From Adiantum capillus-veneris (lineage: Eukaryota; Streptophyta; Polypodiopsida; Polypodiales; Pteridaceae), in NCBI GenBank assembly GCA_014529385.2, contig CM043968.1, positions 125,075,518 to 125,139,517 on the forward strand: a DNA stretch of 64,000 nucleotides, given 5' to 3'. Below the pieces are notes generated by a model that searched no databases, was not told where the DNA came from, and saw only the letters and a list, made by a program, of their open reading frames with translations. Below are positions 31,969 through 44,279 of this stretch, one piece after another (position 1 is the stretch's first letter; each line of letters begins with the position of its first letter). The position numbers and the translations under genes were made by a program.

Positions 31969-33001
31969 ACGGGGTCAAACTGACTCCAAATGAGCCAGAA
32001 ATGAACATGTTTCTTCACTGCTCTGTTACAGACAAGTCCAAAGCCTAAAAGTTGACCGACCAACCCAACAGGAAGTGTAGTCACAAAAGGCGGCAATTTC
32101 AGGGATCGACAGAGCACAAAGTGATGCCGGCATGACCAAACTTGACCAGATTCAATTTAGGACTTGTATTAGGCGTATTGAACATGTCTAGGTCAAAATT
32201 TGTAGGTTTTACAGAGTTTTTGTCGCCGTTGTAAATAATTACGATTATTTAGTTTTGCATCATTTTTTCTTGGAAATTGTTAAATCATCTCACCTATCAT
32301 GTGTACACACCTATTACATGCCAAAAATCAAGTATGAGCCAAAATGTTCACCCATTACTTGTAAAATTGTCAAAAAATGCAAAGAAGTCTTTGCAAGCCA
32401 AAATTTGCGTTATGGATAACATTTCTTGATCCAAATCACCTCATATCTCATACCCAAGGTCTATATAATGCCTAGAACTAGTTTGTACCAAAAAATGTCA
32501 ATTTTGCAAGAAAAGTTAATAATCGCGATTATTTACTTTTTGGTCAAAATTGGGAAATTTTGATATTTTGCCATCATACGTCCAAAGTACATGATATGTT
32601 AAGCCCACCAGCCAATTTTGAATCAATTTGAAGCTCAAAATCTCAAATTTCCTTTATATCTACTGTTTCAGAGACCTAAAGCCAAAATCTGGTAGCATTT
32701 TTACCCTGTGCATCCAAATGAATCCATATTTTACTCAGAGAATGTATTTGATATATACTTCAAGCCTATAAAGCCAAGTTTGCAAAATGTTGAAAATTTT
32801 CCTCAACTGTAAATAATTGCGATTATTTACTTTGGTTGCAAATTTTTGTTTTGACCATACAGTTTTGTTCCTTGCATGTTTTTATGCATCTTTGCTTCTT
32901 CAAAAATTGATTGGAAGCTAATTGGACCAAATTGTTAGCATTTTAGCCTAAAGAACATTTCAAAGATAACTCAGGTTCTCAAGTCGACAACAAGAGAACC
33001 A
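31969..33001. repeat. AT-rich leader with three spaced AATAAT.GCGATTATT palindromes
   Basis: No gene is seen. The near-palindrome GTAAATAATNNCGATTATTTA recurs at about 32231-32252, 32514-32535 and 32809-32830, a spacing of roughly 285-295 bp. The flanks are weakly similar, suggesting a decayed tandem repeat. A fourth partial copy is at 36534-36548, downstream of the C PBS. Confidence 0.65.
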
Positions 33002-35978
33002 GTGGACCACATGCAGCTTGTCTTGACAACCTTGACGGGCACCAAGAAGGAAGGCAAAATCACGTACTTGGGTGCACTAGAGGTCATGACTAGAATAGCA
33101 TATCATGTCATCGGCATGGCCAACAACCTACCGCCTGCCTCTGATCAGAACACATGGATATTGGCAACACAACCCTCTCCAAGAGCTACCGGGTCAGGTA
33201 AAAGATCATATAAATCTGATGAAGAAGAGTCAGCTGACAGCTCGCTGGAAAGGCACAACAGCGAGAGCTCTGACAAAAAATAAAAGAGAGCTTGGAGAGA
33301 AGAGATGAAAAGAAAAGTTGTGGCCGCACACCAAGAAGATCCAGATAAAAAACAAGTGTGCTTTGAAAGAGAAAAACAGGTGTACCAGCGCAGTAGGCAA
33401 GCACAAGGAAAGGACCCAAAAAAATGGGTACCTGCTGGACTTAAAGGCCCTCAAATGAAGCATCATACAAGAAAAGAGGCGGATGATCCAACAGAGCATT
33501 TAGAAAGAATGTACCAAGAGGCTAAAGCTCTAAAGTTGAAGGAGGCAGAAGAAGCTGCTAAGAAAGCCAAGGAGAGGCGGAAGACCAAAGGCAAGCCGGG
33601 GAAACGGCTAGACAAGAACAAAGTTATGGATCTCCTTGACCAACCTCACTGCATATAGAACAACAAGACCATCCCATGCCTAGCCCACCACCATCATCTG
33701 CGGGCAAAGACACCAATGAAGAAGCAGATCCTGAGAAAGAGAAAGATTCTGAGTCCAAAAAACAAACAGAATCCGCACAAGAAGCTGACCACCCCGAGAG
33801 ACAAAAAGAAAAAGAAGCTGAGCGGGAATAGGAGAAGGCAACGGAAGATACTCAAAATCCAAAAGAGAAAAAGGCAAGTAGATCTTAACAAGAGACTAAT
33901 AAAATAGCAGATGCGGAAAAAGAGTCTACCACTACACATGCGACAGAACCTGAGCCAGAGAAAGAAGAAAGACCGGCACCTGAAGAGATAGCAAGGTCTG
34001 AGCCCACACCCTCTACTTCTACTCAAAGCCTCAGGATACCCAAGAAGAAGACCGACAATCTACCTCTACACAAGAACCACCAGCATTTACAACGCAACAA
34101 GAAGCCACATATGAGGCTATAGGCACATCTCAATTGGCACGACAAGAGGAGTGGCAATCAAATGACAAGGTAATCGTCCAAATCAATGAATATGCACGGC
34201 AGATGCAAAAAATGACGGAGAGACTCCGCTCAACAACACTAAACCACAGCACAAAGGCCAAGGAGCTTGAAATGGTGATAGATGCTCTCCAAGAAGAGTT
34301 AGAAGATAGGATGGCTGTCACCACTCATCTTCAAAGGCAGGTGCAAGAGCTGAAGGTAGAAGCGGAACAACATCAATTAGCCAGAGATAGGCAACAAAAA
34401 GAAATGGAGGAGTTAGGTGATCTACTCACCAAATTATCTAATGCCTGCAAAGCAAAAGATGAGCAACTGATAGAAGTTACGAATGAACTTCTTACAACAT
34501 CTCTGTCAGCTCAGAAAATTTAGGTGCAATTAGATGTTGCGAATGCTTCTCTGTAGTATTCTGAAGAGCGGATCAATGATCAGGCAATTTTCTTACGACA
34601 AATCAGAGAAAATCCAGTTGTGGCCTTGATCAAAGGAACTGACAAAGTGTATAAGGCACTTGAAAAGAAAAACAAAGACCTAAAAATTGGAATTAAAGCT
34701 AGAACAATCACAGCGCAAAGACCTGTCCACTGATGCGGGTTCAAAGAGAGGAGGAGCTTCTAAAGGAGATAGCAGAACTAAAGCGAATTAATCAACTCCT
34801 CAGAGATGGGAAGCTTGACATGCAGGAAGAGGAAGGCACTTTAGAGCCACCACAGATAGACATACCCTCGGTCTTGTTGCTGAGTTTGAGACACAATCCA
34901 TAATAGAGCCGAGTGGTGATGAAGATTTTCAGATTAACATCACGGATGAAGACACAGTGCTAATGGTCCAGCTGTCAAAAGCTGAAGAAGACGCACTGAA
35001 GGACAAGATCACCCTAGAGGTGGATAAGCAGTGGAAAGCTACAATGGATTGGGAGTTGAGAGTTTTACACTTTGTCAACGTCACTCAACTCACTCCCAAT
35101 CAGATCAATGCTCAATGGCACCAACAATCCCTGTCGTACCCTCTCAACAAAGTGGAACTATTACAGGTGAAAGAAAGACTATACAAAGATATGCAAGAAG
35201 ATGGCGTAGATAAAGACCACCCAAAGTGGAGGTTAAGCTAGCCGAACAAGAATCCGACATACCTAATTATGTTCATCACAAGAGCACCTGCAGCCCTTCA
35301 AAGAGATCCAACCTTCTGTCCTGTACCCAGATTAAGGACATGGCAAGCGCATGAAACACTGCAAAGAATAGGCTAACTTGGCTTAACTTTCCCAGGCTAC
35401 CAGCTCCAGAGAGAGGCCAAGTGACAGAGGAATACATGGTGAAAACCCTAACGGACGCCATGTATTTCTTCAAGATTCTGCCAGATCTCTCTTGCGCTAT
35501 GTTATATAAAATATGCAGAATGTTGCTAACATGTATACAAGTTTTTAATGAGCCTGAGAAAATAGGAGCCCCATGGCTATCATTCTTGGAAGAAAACAAA
35601 GACTTATGCTACGATCTGAGTGGGCATCCTTCAAAAGAAGTCCTTTATGGATTCTATGCCAGATGTATGTTCTTGCCATCGAATAATATGCTAGCCTTTT
35701 TAGAAGATTTCTACACTGCATTCTTCACCTAGCGAACGAAGATATTTGTGTCGGTGATTAGCAACCTAACATCTAGGTTTGTAGGCTACTCAGCGGTGGA
35801 GGTGAAGAATAAAGTAACAATGCAATTTTTGCAAGTTCTCAACAAAGAAAGAAGAATCAGATACCAGAAGGCAGTGGATGCGCTAAAAGACCGCCTCGCC
35901 AGCTGTCAACCCGAAGACTATTTCAGCCCACAAAGCTGTGTCAAGGGAGGACACAGGCGAGGAGGGGGGGAATGTTAG
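33002..35978 (+). pseudogene. Element C coding region: coiled-coil protein of unknown function
   Basis: I do not recognise the product. Coding-like segments follow one another on the plus strand: 33002-33283 (LGALEVMTRIAYHVIGMANNLPP), 33305-33658 and about 33680-34090 (Lys/Glu/Pro-rich, coiled), 34134-34523 (long coiled coil, EELEDRMAVTTHLQRQVQELK), 34957-35241, and 35421-35978 (DAMYFFKILPDLSCAMLYK, LTSRFVGYSAVEVKNKVTMQFLQVLN). The last one contains a TAG at 35730. Several frameshifts and stops separate them. There is no Gag zinc knuckle, protease, RT or integrase. The region ends in a polypurine tract directly before an LTR, so it is the interior of a non-autonomous LTR element or captured host sequence. 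Confidence 0.6.
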
Positions 35979-36402
35979 CAGCAAGCTAAGACGAACATCG
36001 TTCTCTTTGTAAAACATTTATTATTTTGATAAATCGAGAATATTGTAAATCCTATTTTCTTGGATAAACTCTGTAATTAATGAACCGAGGCTACAAGCTT
36101 CTAGATTGTATCAGCCAGTCATCACTCAGCTTTAGTAGAACTCCAGATTATTAGCTTTGACCACCCAAAAACCTTGGCTAAGGTATAAAATCCAATTTTT
36201 GTAAGTTTTTTAGAAGTTTTTGGATAAGAAATACGCAGCGTGAGCTAACGGCGCTTACTTCTCTCCTTCTCGCGCTTCCTACTCCCTCTCTGGTTGTCAC
36301 ATTGTGATTGTGTTTGTTGCATTGCATCCGCAGGTAAGAGCTCTACGCATTGACGCAAGCCATTCACAGTATTTTGTAGCTTTTGGCATCGCCCACCCGT
36401 GG
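35961..36402 (+). mobile_element. Element C: polypurine tract, LTR and downstream PBS
   Basis: GGAGGGGGGGAA (35961-35972) precedes an LTR starting TGTTAGCAGC at 35973 and ending about CATTCACA at 36368. A PBS-like TGGCATCGCCCACCCGTGG (36384-36402) follows, of the same class as the PBS of element A. Having both a polypurine tract before and a PBS after one LTR indicates two C-type units sharing an LTR. The spacer between LTR end and PBS (15 bases) is longer than usual, so the exact end is uncertain. Confidence 0.65.
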
Positions 36403-36847
36403 CCTAACTTCATCATAACTAGGAAATTACATTTTTAAATAAAAAACTAAGGATAGTCAGGGTATTGGGGCATCATTGCTAAGCATTTAGATGCATTCTG
36501 GGTCGAAGACGACTAGGTAGAAAATCCACTGCTGTTAATAATCGCGATTTTGGAACTTGAACTAAAGTGGGGTTTGAGACCATAAGCATGTGTACTTAGG
36601 TCTTATAAACTTGTCCTAGAAGTTTCATGATGTTTGGATGTCATTTGATGCTATAACAAACGTGATTTGCTTGCCGATGAGCGATTGGCTTTTGGTGATT
36701 TCAGCCACTTGAGTGTAGCTTGAGTTAGATGGGAGTTGTTAGTTGTTTTCCGATAGATTGACAACCTCTTATAGAATCTATGCACTAGTCGAGTCAGCTT
36801 CGTCCCATGGTTTGACAAATTGATCGTGGTTCTCGCTACTCCTTGTC
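36403..36847. other. Probable leader of a second C unit
   Basis: No ORF. It carries a partial AATAATCGCGATT palindrome near 36535, as in the leader at 32-33 kb, which supports its being the same kind of sequence. Confidence 0.4.
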
Positions 36848-37298
36848 TACATATGTTAGTGTAGCACTAGCATGCAAGGCTAGTCTCATGACATTCTTGT
36901 GGCTACCAAGGGCATAGAAAAACACCTTGAAGCTTGAACTTAAGTTCAAGCCTTAACTGCATATTCTAGTGTAGCATTGAGATGCAAGGCTAGCCTCATG
37001 AAATCCTTATGGCTACTAAGGGCAAGAGGCTCGAACTTAAGTTTGAACCTTGCCTTCATATGCTAGTATAGAACTATCGAATAAGGCTAGCCTCATGACA
37101 TCCTTGTGGCTACCAAGGGCATCGAGATAACACCTTTAGTCTCAAACTTAAGTTCGAGTATCAATTGCATAGGCTAGTGTAGCACTAGGATGCAAGGCTA
37201 GCCTCATGACATCCTTGTGGCTATTAAGGGCAAGAGACTCAAACTTACTTTCAAATCTCACCTGCATATGTTAGTCTAGCACTGTCATGCAAAGCTAT
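36848..37298. repeat. Tandem array, about 105-bp units, 4 copies
   Basis: Units share CATATGCTAGTGTAGCACTA, GCAAGGCTAGCCTCATGACA and the palindrome GAACTTAAGTTC. Units start near 36848, 36958, 37062, 37168 and 37264. It is interrupted at 37299 by element F and resumes at about 39733-39925. Scattered related pieces occur at 46660-46920. Confidence 0.85.
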
Positions 37299-37536
37299 TG
37301 TGCGCTTTTATTACATATGTCGAAGGCTAGGAACTTGCCAAACACTATCTGCGAGCCATGAATGGCTGCAAGCACGCAACTAGACTATCCTAGTAGTCTC
37401 AAAGAGGCAATGGTGTGTCACTAACTGCTCAATGCTTATCATCGTGAAGGATTTCTCCGCAAAGAAGAGGGATCTCCCATCACCGCCGTGCTCAACCGCC
37501 TCGTTGCAGCCGATGCCACCACAATGCTCGATCACA

Positions 37537-37604
<68 letters not shown>

Positions 37605-37922
37605 CTCAAGCATACACACACACACACACTCATGAGCACACGATGGAGAAGAAGGTAGAGGTAGAGCAAGAGCACACTTTAGCATGCACCTCAAGAATGA
37701 GGATTTTAGGTCAAAATGGACCTTTTATAAGAATCTGACCCATTCACACATGCATGCCCACAATGGCCGATCATAGCAACAATAATGTAAAAATGGGATA
37801 AGTGGTGTTTTTCTCATTGGCGATCACCTACGCACCTATAGGATCGACAAGCCCAGCCCATGACTCAAATAAATTGATAAGGCATCTGTCAAAGGTGATA
37901 GGGTATCCGTAAGTGGCTAACA
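37299..37922 (-). repeat. Element F: 3' LTR related to element A
   Basis: 624 bp. On the minus strand it starts TGTTAGCCAC and ends GCGCACA. It aligns with the A LTR through the GCGATC...CGATGAG block, TATAAAA (plus 37723-37729), GT/GA microsatellite (TC tract 37538-37601 on the plus strand) and CAAGTTCC. It is more diverged than the E LTR. The A-type polypurine tract (GGAAGGGGGG, minus) follows at 37923. Confidence 0.85.
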
Positions 37923-39446
37923 TACCCCCCTTCCTGATGTAGATTCCATCCTCGGAAGCTAGTGAGGTGAAGCCCGTTCATCGAGGTGGAAGAGCATCTG
38001 AGATTGAATGTCTTTAGCTTTCTTCAAACATTGCCAAATCAACCAAAAATAACACATTAATTTCATTCTCATGGAACATTATAATAAAAAAGAATATGCA
38101 ATGAATAGGCACACAGATTGATCGGTAACAAGATATTAAATAAATTTTCAGCAGTAAACATTAAACTATAATATAATCAAACGCATAAGCACTTGTAAAA
38201 GGTGAAAAAATAAAGAATTCTAGGGTCGCTAATTTCACCGTCAAGGGGCACTAGAGGTCAACTATTAATACCATGGGCAAGTTTCTTAATTCTCTCTGGT
38301 CAATTAAGCGTTTAATTGCAAGAGCAAAGTATTTCATGTCCGAGGGCTGACTAGAGGCTATACCTAGAAGACCTTAGTTAAGCAACGATAAAAGGAATTG
38401 TAATGAAATCATCGTCTCAATTATTCACTTTGTTTGACCCCCTAAAGTGTATTCCACATTGATTCAATTTTTGACATGCATGTTTATTTTGTATGCCTTT
38501 GGCTTTTCGCTTCTCAAGAAAAGTGCCCACATTGGGAACCTCTAGGGCTCTAGTACCATAGGCAATACATGTGAGTGAAGTATCAAGTCAAGCTGAAATT
38601 TCTCTTCCAGCTTAAGATTTTACATCTTTGGCACTTTTGTTTTTTTGTTTTTCATAGCATTTCAATTTTGTAACTTTGGGGGGTCATATTGACACTGTTA
38701 CCCTCCCCAGACTCATCACAATAGTAAACTTTTTTTATAATACTTAAGCTGAAGGTCAAGAGGGATTAAGCCCACTAGAAAGCACTAGTACATTGCGCAC
38801 AATACCCCATAGTATTGAATTAAGAACCTAAAGTAACCATTGATAATTAGGAAGGCATTTCTCATGGTATCAAGAGAAGATCTCTAGTGTCTATCTTGGC
38901 TAAACTAGCTTATTCAAATTGCTTGATTCATAAACCTAAACAAGGGACTATGACATAAAATTATATTGAATGTAATGTTTAATGCTAAGAAAATGTGTTG
39001 AATATTGTGCTACCAATCACAGTTAAAGCAGACAATCATGGATGCTAAAAAAGACAAGAGTCAATGATAGTGAACAAGAAACACCTGTTTATGTAGATGA
39101 TCGTGCTTGATTTGAAGAGCTAACTAGACAAAGATTGCATGAAGTTCAAAATCCCAACGACTATAATGTGTTCTTGTACACATTAGAAAACACAAGGAAT
39201 ATCTCTAGGAGGTACATCAGTAGGAAGAGGCACCAACGTTTATTGAACACAATCAAAACAACTTAAAGAACCCTAACCTAATTATTTGCACCCCCCTAGA
39301 GGGTCAAGGGAACATGATTTTGTATAGATGAGAGGGTATCCCTAAGTCTAAACCCCTTTCCTTGGCATCGTCATCAAAAAAAATAAAGTCATCACATCAG
39401 TGAGACCATAAGTTCCATCCATGTAATCATGTAATCTTACTCATCA
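37923..39446 (-). mobile_element. Element F interior, non-coding
   Basis: It aligns with 62678-64000 over at least 1.2 kb (shared TCAGCA.TAAACATTAAA, GACTAGAGGCTATACCTAGAAGACCTT, GGGAACCTCTAGGGCTCTAGTACCATAGGC). No convincing ORF. A 5' LTR is not found, so the copy seems truncated. Confidence 0.75.
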
Positions 39447-39722
39447 TTAGATGCACATATGTTTACTAAGAATTTCACTAGGTGTATAGTCATCTTGCTC
39501 AAAAGGGTAAGCCTGTTCAATCGGAGAGACGTTCTCTACTAAGTAGGAATCAATCGTGATCAAGAGACATATCAACCATCCTAATTCCTCAAAATTTTTC
39601 TCACATGCTAATGTATCTACCAAATCCCATTCACAAGCAAGCATCGGGTAGACTATGTGAAACACTTGTGAAAAGTAAAGAGGGTACCTCTCACCCAAGG
39701 TAGGAGTGGATGACTCTAGCAT
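39447..39722 (-). CDS. Unrecognised ORF at the truncated end of element F
   Basis: About 91 codons from ATG 39722 (MLESSTPTLGERYPLYFSQVF...), acidic near the C-terminus (PFEQDDYTPSE). It reads like protein, but no domain is recognised. It lies just before the tandem array resumes, so it may be the last part of element F. Confidence 0.3.
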   Translation of the reverse strand: MLESSTPTLGERYPLYFSQVFHIVYPMLACEWDLVDTLACEKNFEELGWLICLLITIDSYLVENVSPIEQAYPFEQDDYTPSEILSKHMCI

Positions 39723-39732
39723 ACTAGCCACT

Positions 39733-39925
39733 TCTAGCTACCAAAGTCACAGAGCTTCACTTTTCGGTTCAAACTTAAGTACAACTCTTGCATGCATATG
39801 CTAGTGTAGCACTAGCTTGCAAGGCTACCCTAATGACATCCTTGTGGCTAGCAAGCTCATAGAACAACACCTTTTGGCTTAAACTTAAATTGGAGACTCG
39901 CCTACACATGCTAGTATATTGTTTA
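39733..39925. repeat. Continuation of the GAACTTAAGTTC tandem array
   Basis: The unit pattern (GGCTAGCAAG, ATAGAACAACACCTT, CATATGCTAGTGTAGCACTAGC) resumes beyond element F. Confidence 0.75.
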
Positions 39926-40118
39926 ACTTAAAATTTGTGCTCCTTATTTATGCTTTTTTAATGTTTTTTTGTTGTTGTTACAAGAATGGAGGCTTCCAAT
40001 GTACCAACTACATTAGAGTAGGGTGCAAAAGTCTTCACACTAGATACTCTTGAAATGTCCACTCAAGCCAAAACTACTTCTTTAAGAATAAAGGTTGATA
40101 AGATCTTTGAATTAAGAA

Positions 40119-41417
40119 AATTATAAGGAGGAGTTGTTTGTGGATACCTATGATACAAATGCAAACTACAAAGATGACATCTATTTGTATTTGTCACAAG
40201 GTAGTATGAGATATGGAGGCATGGGGGTTGTTGTGGGTGTCAAAGATGATGTGGATGCAACAACAATTTCATGCTTTGCATGTAATGTACTACCTATTGG
40301 AGAGATCACAAAGTCAAACAAGTTTTGCTTATCATTCGGCACTTTTCATGTAACAGACATGAATGGTAGCGAATTGGGAAAAAACAAATCTATTGTAAAG
40401 TTAGGATTGAAGATCTCCAATTTTTTTAATCAAGAAGGCTCATGTGTGGATTGTATGAAAGATCTAGTGGAGGCAATGAAACATGCAAAGCGGACCTTGA
40501 GCTTACCAAAGAAGGTTGTACCTAGAAATAAACCAATATGGGTTTTAGCTACAAAAGTTGGAGAGAAGCCATGGAAAGACATATTTGGGAGTACACTTGC
40601 AGCAAGAGGTTCTCATGCAAGCTCTTTAAAGAATGTAGAGAAGGTTGTTATCGCCACTAGTTTGCCAAAGGTCCCTAGTGTAGATGCATCGGCAAAAGGT
40701 TCACAGGACCAAGAGGCACAAGGACTGAAGGAAAAAACAAGGAGGTTTTTGAACAGGAGTTGATGGAAATTTAAACTCCAACAAAAAATAACAAGGCATT
40801 GACCTCCTTCAAAATGAAGAAGGGATACTACCCTTTTGGGATAAATTAAGTCTTTAGCATTGACATGCTAAGGTGTTTTCTTGCTCCATCAAACTATGTG
40901 TACAAAAGACCGAATCTAGATTGAGTCAGGATTTTGACTTTAAACTTCATTCAAGAACCAAAGCAAGAAGAGATATCGGCAATTTTGATGCCCTTTGATC
41001 CTTCTACCAAATTTCCTCTTGATAAACTTGCCAAAAGAGGATGTTCACAATGTTTACTATTGGATCATCTTTGGGAAACACTCCATCAATGCTACAAAAC
41101 ATCTACAGGGTGCAAAAGCTGCAAAGGTTACCCCTCAATTGCGTCAATTGTTCAAATATAGATGATCAAGGATTATTCTCAATCGCCCACCAAATATCTC
41201 TCAGGAAATCTCCAAAGATGCAAATCTATAGGTTACAAAGTCAATGCAAAAGGAGCCCTTTATAGACCAACCGATGAAAGCACGAGCACAATGGCATGAA
41301 ATTTATTGTCCTTCTAACCCACCCCTTGATGTCAACCAAACCAAGAAGGACTTTGAGTCTTGGAAGGTACTTGTTTGATTATTTGAAAATATGAATGTAC
41401 TGATACTTTATCGATAT
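40119..41417 (+). pseudogene. Unrecognised coding-like region, broken
   Basis: The frame 40119-40763 (EELFVDTYDTNANYKDDIYLYLSQ..., SFGTFHVTDMNG, KPWKDIFGSTLAARG) is protein-like for about 210 codons. After it, coding-like pieces in other frames reach 41417 (FIQEPKQEEISAILMPF, AKAAKVTPQLRQLFKY, QWHEIYCPSNPPLDVNQTKKDFESW). No transposon domain or known family is visible. Element D is inserted at its right end, and decayed sequence continues past 46652. It may be an old element ORF or a host gene fragment. Confidence 0.4.
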
Positions 41418-41422
41418 GTACT

Positions 41423-41564
41423 TGTCATGCCAAGGGCATACCTAGGGGAGTCACGGACCCGGGCCAAGATGCTAGCTACCAATGTGGAATGGGGATTCAG
41501 AGCTAAGGAGCTATAAATGGGAGGTTGGGTGGTGAATCTAGTAGGGTAGTCCCTGGAAATTATA
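41423..41564 (+). repeat. 5' LTR of element D
   Basis: 142 bp, unusually short, starts TG and ends ATTATA. TATAAAT at 41512-41518. Confidence 0.9.
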
Positions 41565-41565
41565 C

Positions 41566-41578
41566 TTGTATCAGAGCC
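41566..41578 (+). promoter_or_regulatory. Primer binding site of element D
   Basis: TTGTATCAGAGCC, one mismatch from the tRNA-Met PBS TGGTATCAGAGCC. Confidence 0.8.
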
Positions 41579-42439
41579 AGGTTCTATTTTGGGGGAAGAG
41601 GGCGTGGAGCCGCTCACTAGTTTTCTTTTGCATGTTGCATGAGGCATGAAAGTTCTCTATGAAAGAGAGGAAATTGCATGCAACCTCTCTAGCACCATGA
41701 GGTTGGCCATGGCAAAACAGGGCGGGGATTACCTTGTTGAGGTCACGTTGACCTGCTAAAGCAGAACCGACACATAGCCCGGTACCACCAAGAAACACAG
41801 GGCACGTTCTCCCTCTCCCCTGCTCGTTCGCGCTGTCGACAGAGCTCACAGACAATTATTTTTCACATGACGGGCACCCAACACCCTTAGGGTTCTTGGA
41901 CAACACAATTTTCTGTGAAGCATAAGGGAGGGTACCCACAATCAGGTTTTCCCCTTTCTTTTGAACAGTGCAATTTGTTCCCCAGACCATATATGTTCTT
42001 CGCAACGTCATGCGGTTGCAGAGCTGCAAAGGTGTTTCTGATTTTTGGCAAAGAACAATCGTTCTTTTCCTCTTTTCAACCAAACTCGATTAATTGCAAG
42101 TGTTGAAAGACGGTTTCTTGACAGTGCTTTGGGATTCTCTATTCATGCGTCCCTGTTCTCGCAAGCACACGATTGTGCTTGTATATTTCAGCACAAAAGG
42201 AGTCGTGCTTTTTGACATCGGGTACAATCTTACCTCCAACTTAACGACTCAGTTAGCATGGTTACTTGATTGCAGTCACGGCGGTTTCTGGTCTCATCAG
42301 CAACACAAGTGAAGAAACACAAATACCTACAAATCATGTGATTAGCAAGGCTAATTAGCGGTGGTTGATGGTAGCGGCGACACGACAACTTTATATCACA
42401 TCGTTTGAAGCCAGGTATTATTCTTATTTTTGTCTAGCA

Positions 42440-43660
42440 CTGCACAATCACCATGGATTCGGATCAACATGACTTTTGACTTTGAGTGTACTACACCCAA
42501 TCCTCCCAATGATGGCTTGTGGCCAAATAGTCTCACGGAGGGTACCCACAACGCTATGGGAGGAAATGACGCTTATGAATTGCTCGATATCCAAAAATTT
42601 TGAGCACTTCAAGCATGCATTCCAGTAATGGAAACAAATTTGGCATCCCTAAATGAAAATGTCACTAAATTATCCACTTTAGTGATACAATTTATGCATC
42701 GGCAGGCCAAGGGCCCTGTTGACACACACATGCATGAGCACGTTGCAGATCAAGGGCAAGGCCCTTCTGGTCATGGACAAGGTCCATCTCTGGATTCCTT
42801 GCACTCTCTCACTACAAAGGAGGTGGACGAGTTGTTGAAAAACATCAAGCCACCAACTTTTAAGGGAGACGATTGAGATCGCAATAAGGATGCAGTGAAT
42901 ATCTTTCTTAGCAAGTGGGATGGAATTCATGCCTTATGGCGTACTCCGCATGTAGTCAGAGAACTATAGACAAGTCTCACTCTGGAACGCAAGGCCTACA
43001 AATGGTGGATGTCAAGAATATGATACCAGAAAGCTGGGCAGCCTTTGAGGCTATGTTTTGAAAATATTTTCTACCTACGAATGAGGCAGATAGAAATTTG
43101 ATGGCTTGAGACACGTGTTCCATGCGCCAACACCCATCATTGCTTGAATATATCTCTCACTATCGAGATGTTATTCTCAAGTTAGAAGGGCTAGACACCT
43201 TTCAGTAAGTAAATGGGTTTATCCGTGGTCTGATGCCAGAGCTTAAGAAGCACGTCAAGACTCAAGACCCTAAAACACTTGAGGAGGCCATAGTGAAAGC
43301 ATGATGATCTAGATGAAAAGAAATCACATATTAATCACGTGCCTACTAATACACATGGTAATACAGGCACACATTATGGGCACAATAAAAGAAAATTATA
43401 GTACCCAATTTTGAAGCAGCTAAAAAACCCAAGGGGTCTCGTGGTCCTCTTTCTCCTGAGGAATTTGAGAAGGATAAAAAAGATAAGTTATGATTTCAAT
43501 GCTTGGGAAGTGGCCATGGCAAAAAGGATTGTCCCAAGGGGAAACCTGCAGCTCATGACAAGGAGAAAGCAGTGCACATGGTGCAATTGCTGCCTCTTGA
43601 GTCTTCCTCACGTTTCTTTGTGGTGGAAGTAACACACACCGAGGTGGTGCATGAATGATG
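42440..43660 (+). pseudogene. Element D Gag
   Basis: Coding-like pieces: METNLASLNENVTKLSTLV (42628), EVDELLKNIKPPTFKGDD, then FLSKWDGIHALW, SWAAFEAMF, SLLEYISHYRD and GFIRGLMPELKKHVKTQ in changing frames. The zinc knuckle at about 43495 keeps FQCLGSGHGKKDC, but its first Cys codon is a stop. It is heavily mutated. Confidence 0.8.
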
Positions 43661-43673
43661 TATCACAGCTTCC

Positions 43674-44100
43674 ATGTGGCAGCAGACCTTTGGTCCACAT
43701 GATTTAGTGCGTATGCACGTATCTCTTCAAGGGCACAAGGTGCGTATCTTGGTAGATGACGGTGCTACTCACAATTTCATTAGCTATGGATTAGTGAAAA
43801 AACTCAATTTTCCCCAAACTCCGAGTTCCCACCACTACAAGGTAGCAATGATGAATGATTATGATGCCAAAACATGGGATACTCAAGTCAGAGCTATACC
43901 GTTGGAAATACAAGGCTATTCCACAGCCTTGGATTTCCAGATTATGAATATGGAGAGTGAAGATGTGGTACTTGGTAGGTAATGGTTGCATGGCCTAGGG
44001 CCATCACTGAAGTGTATCTATGAGCACAACAGCTTGATGTTTGAATCCCATGGCACACATGTGTTATTGTTAGGAGAGAAGGATGTGCCTTCCTCCACTG
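43674..44100 (+). pseudogene. Element D protease
   Basis: Retropepsin-like: VRILVDDGATHNFISYGLVKKL, where the active-site triplet DDG replaces DSG, then MESEDVVLGR, a stop, and WLHGLGPSLKCIYEHNSLMF. This is the standard chromovirus protease layout with one nonsense codon at 43980. Confidence 0.85.
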
Positions 44101-44279
44101 ATATGTATAGTAGAGCTTATGAAGCTCATTTTTGATAATGAAATAGATGAAGTTTTCTTGTGTTACTCATTGTGTCATTTTCTTTCCAATGTTAAATCTG
44201 GAACATTCCTCTGCGTCGCATGCTTCTCTCCCATCTCTTCCAGCAATGGCTACTTCTCAACAAGCAAAGGTTTCTAGTG

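Noticed and set aside
36848-37298. CRISPR-like spaced repeats
   Set aside because: Units are contiguous tandem repeats with diverged copies, in a eukaryotic, retrotransposon-rich setting; no spacers or cas genes.
41571-42312. Short ORFs on both strands within the leader of element D
   Set aside because: They lie between PBS and gag, overlap each other on both strands and lack motifs; treated as untranslated leader.
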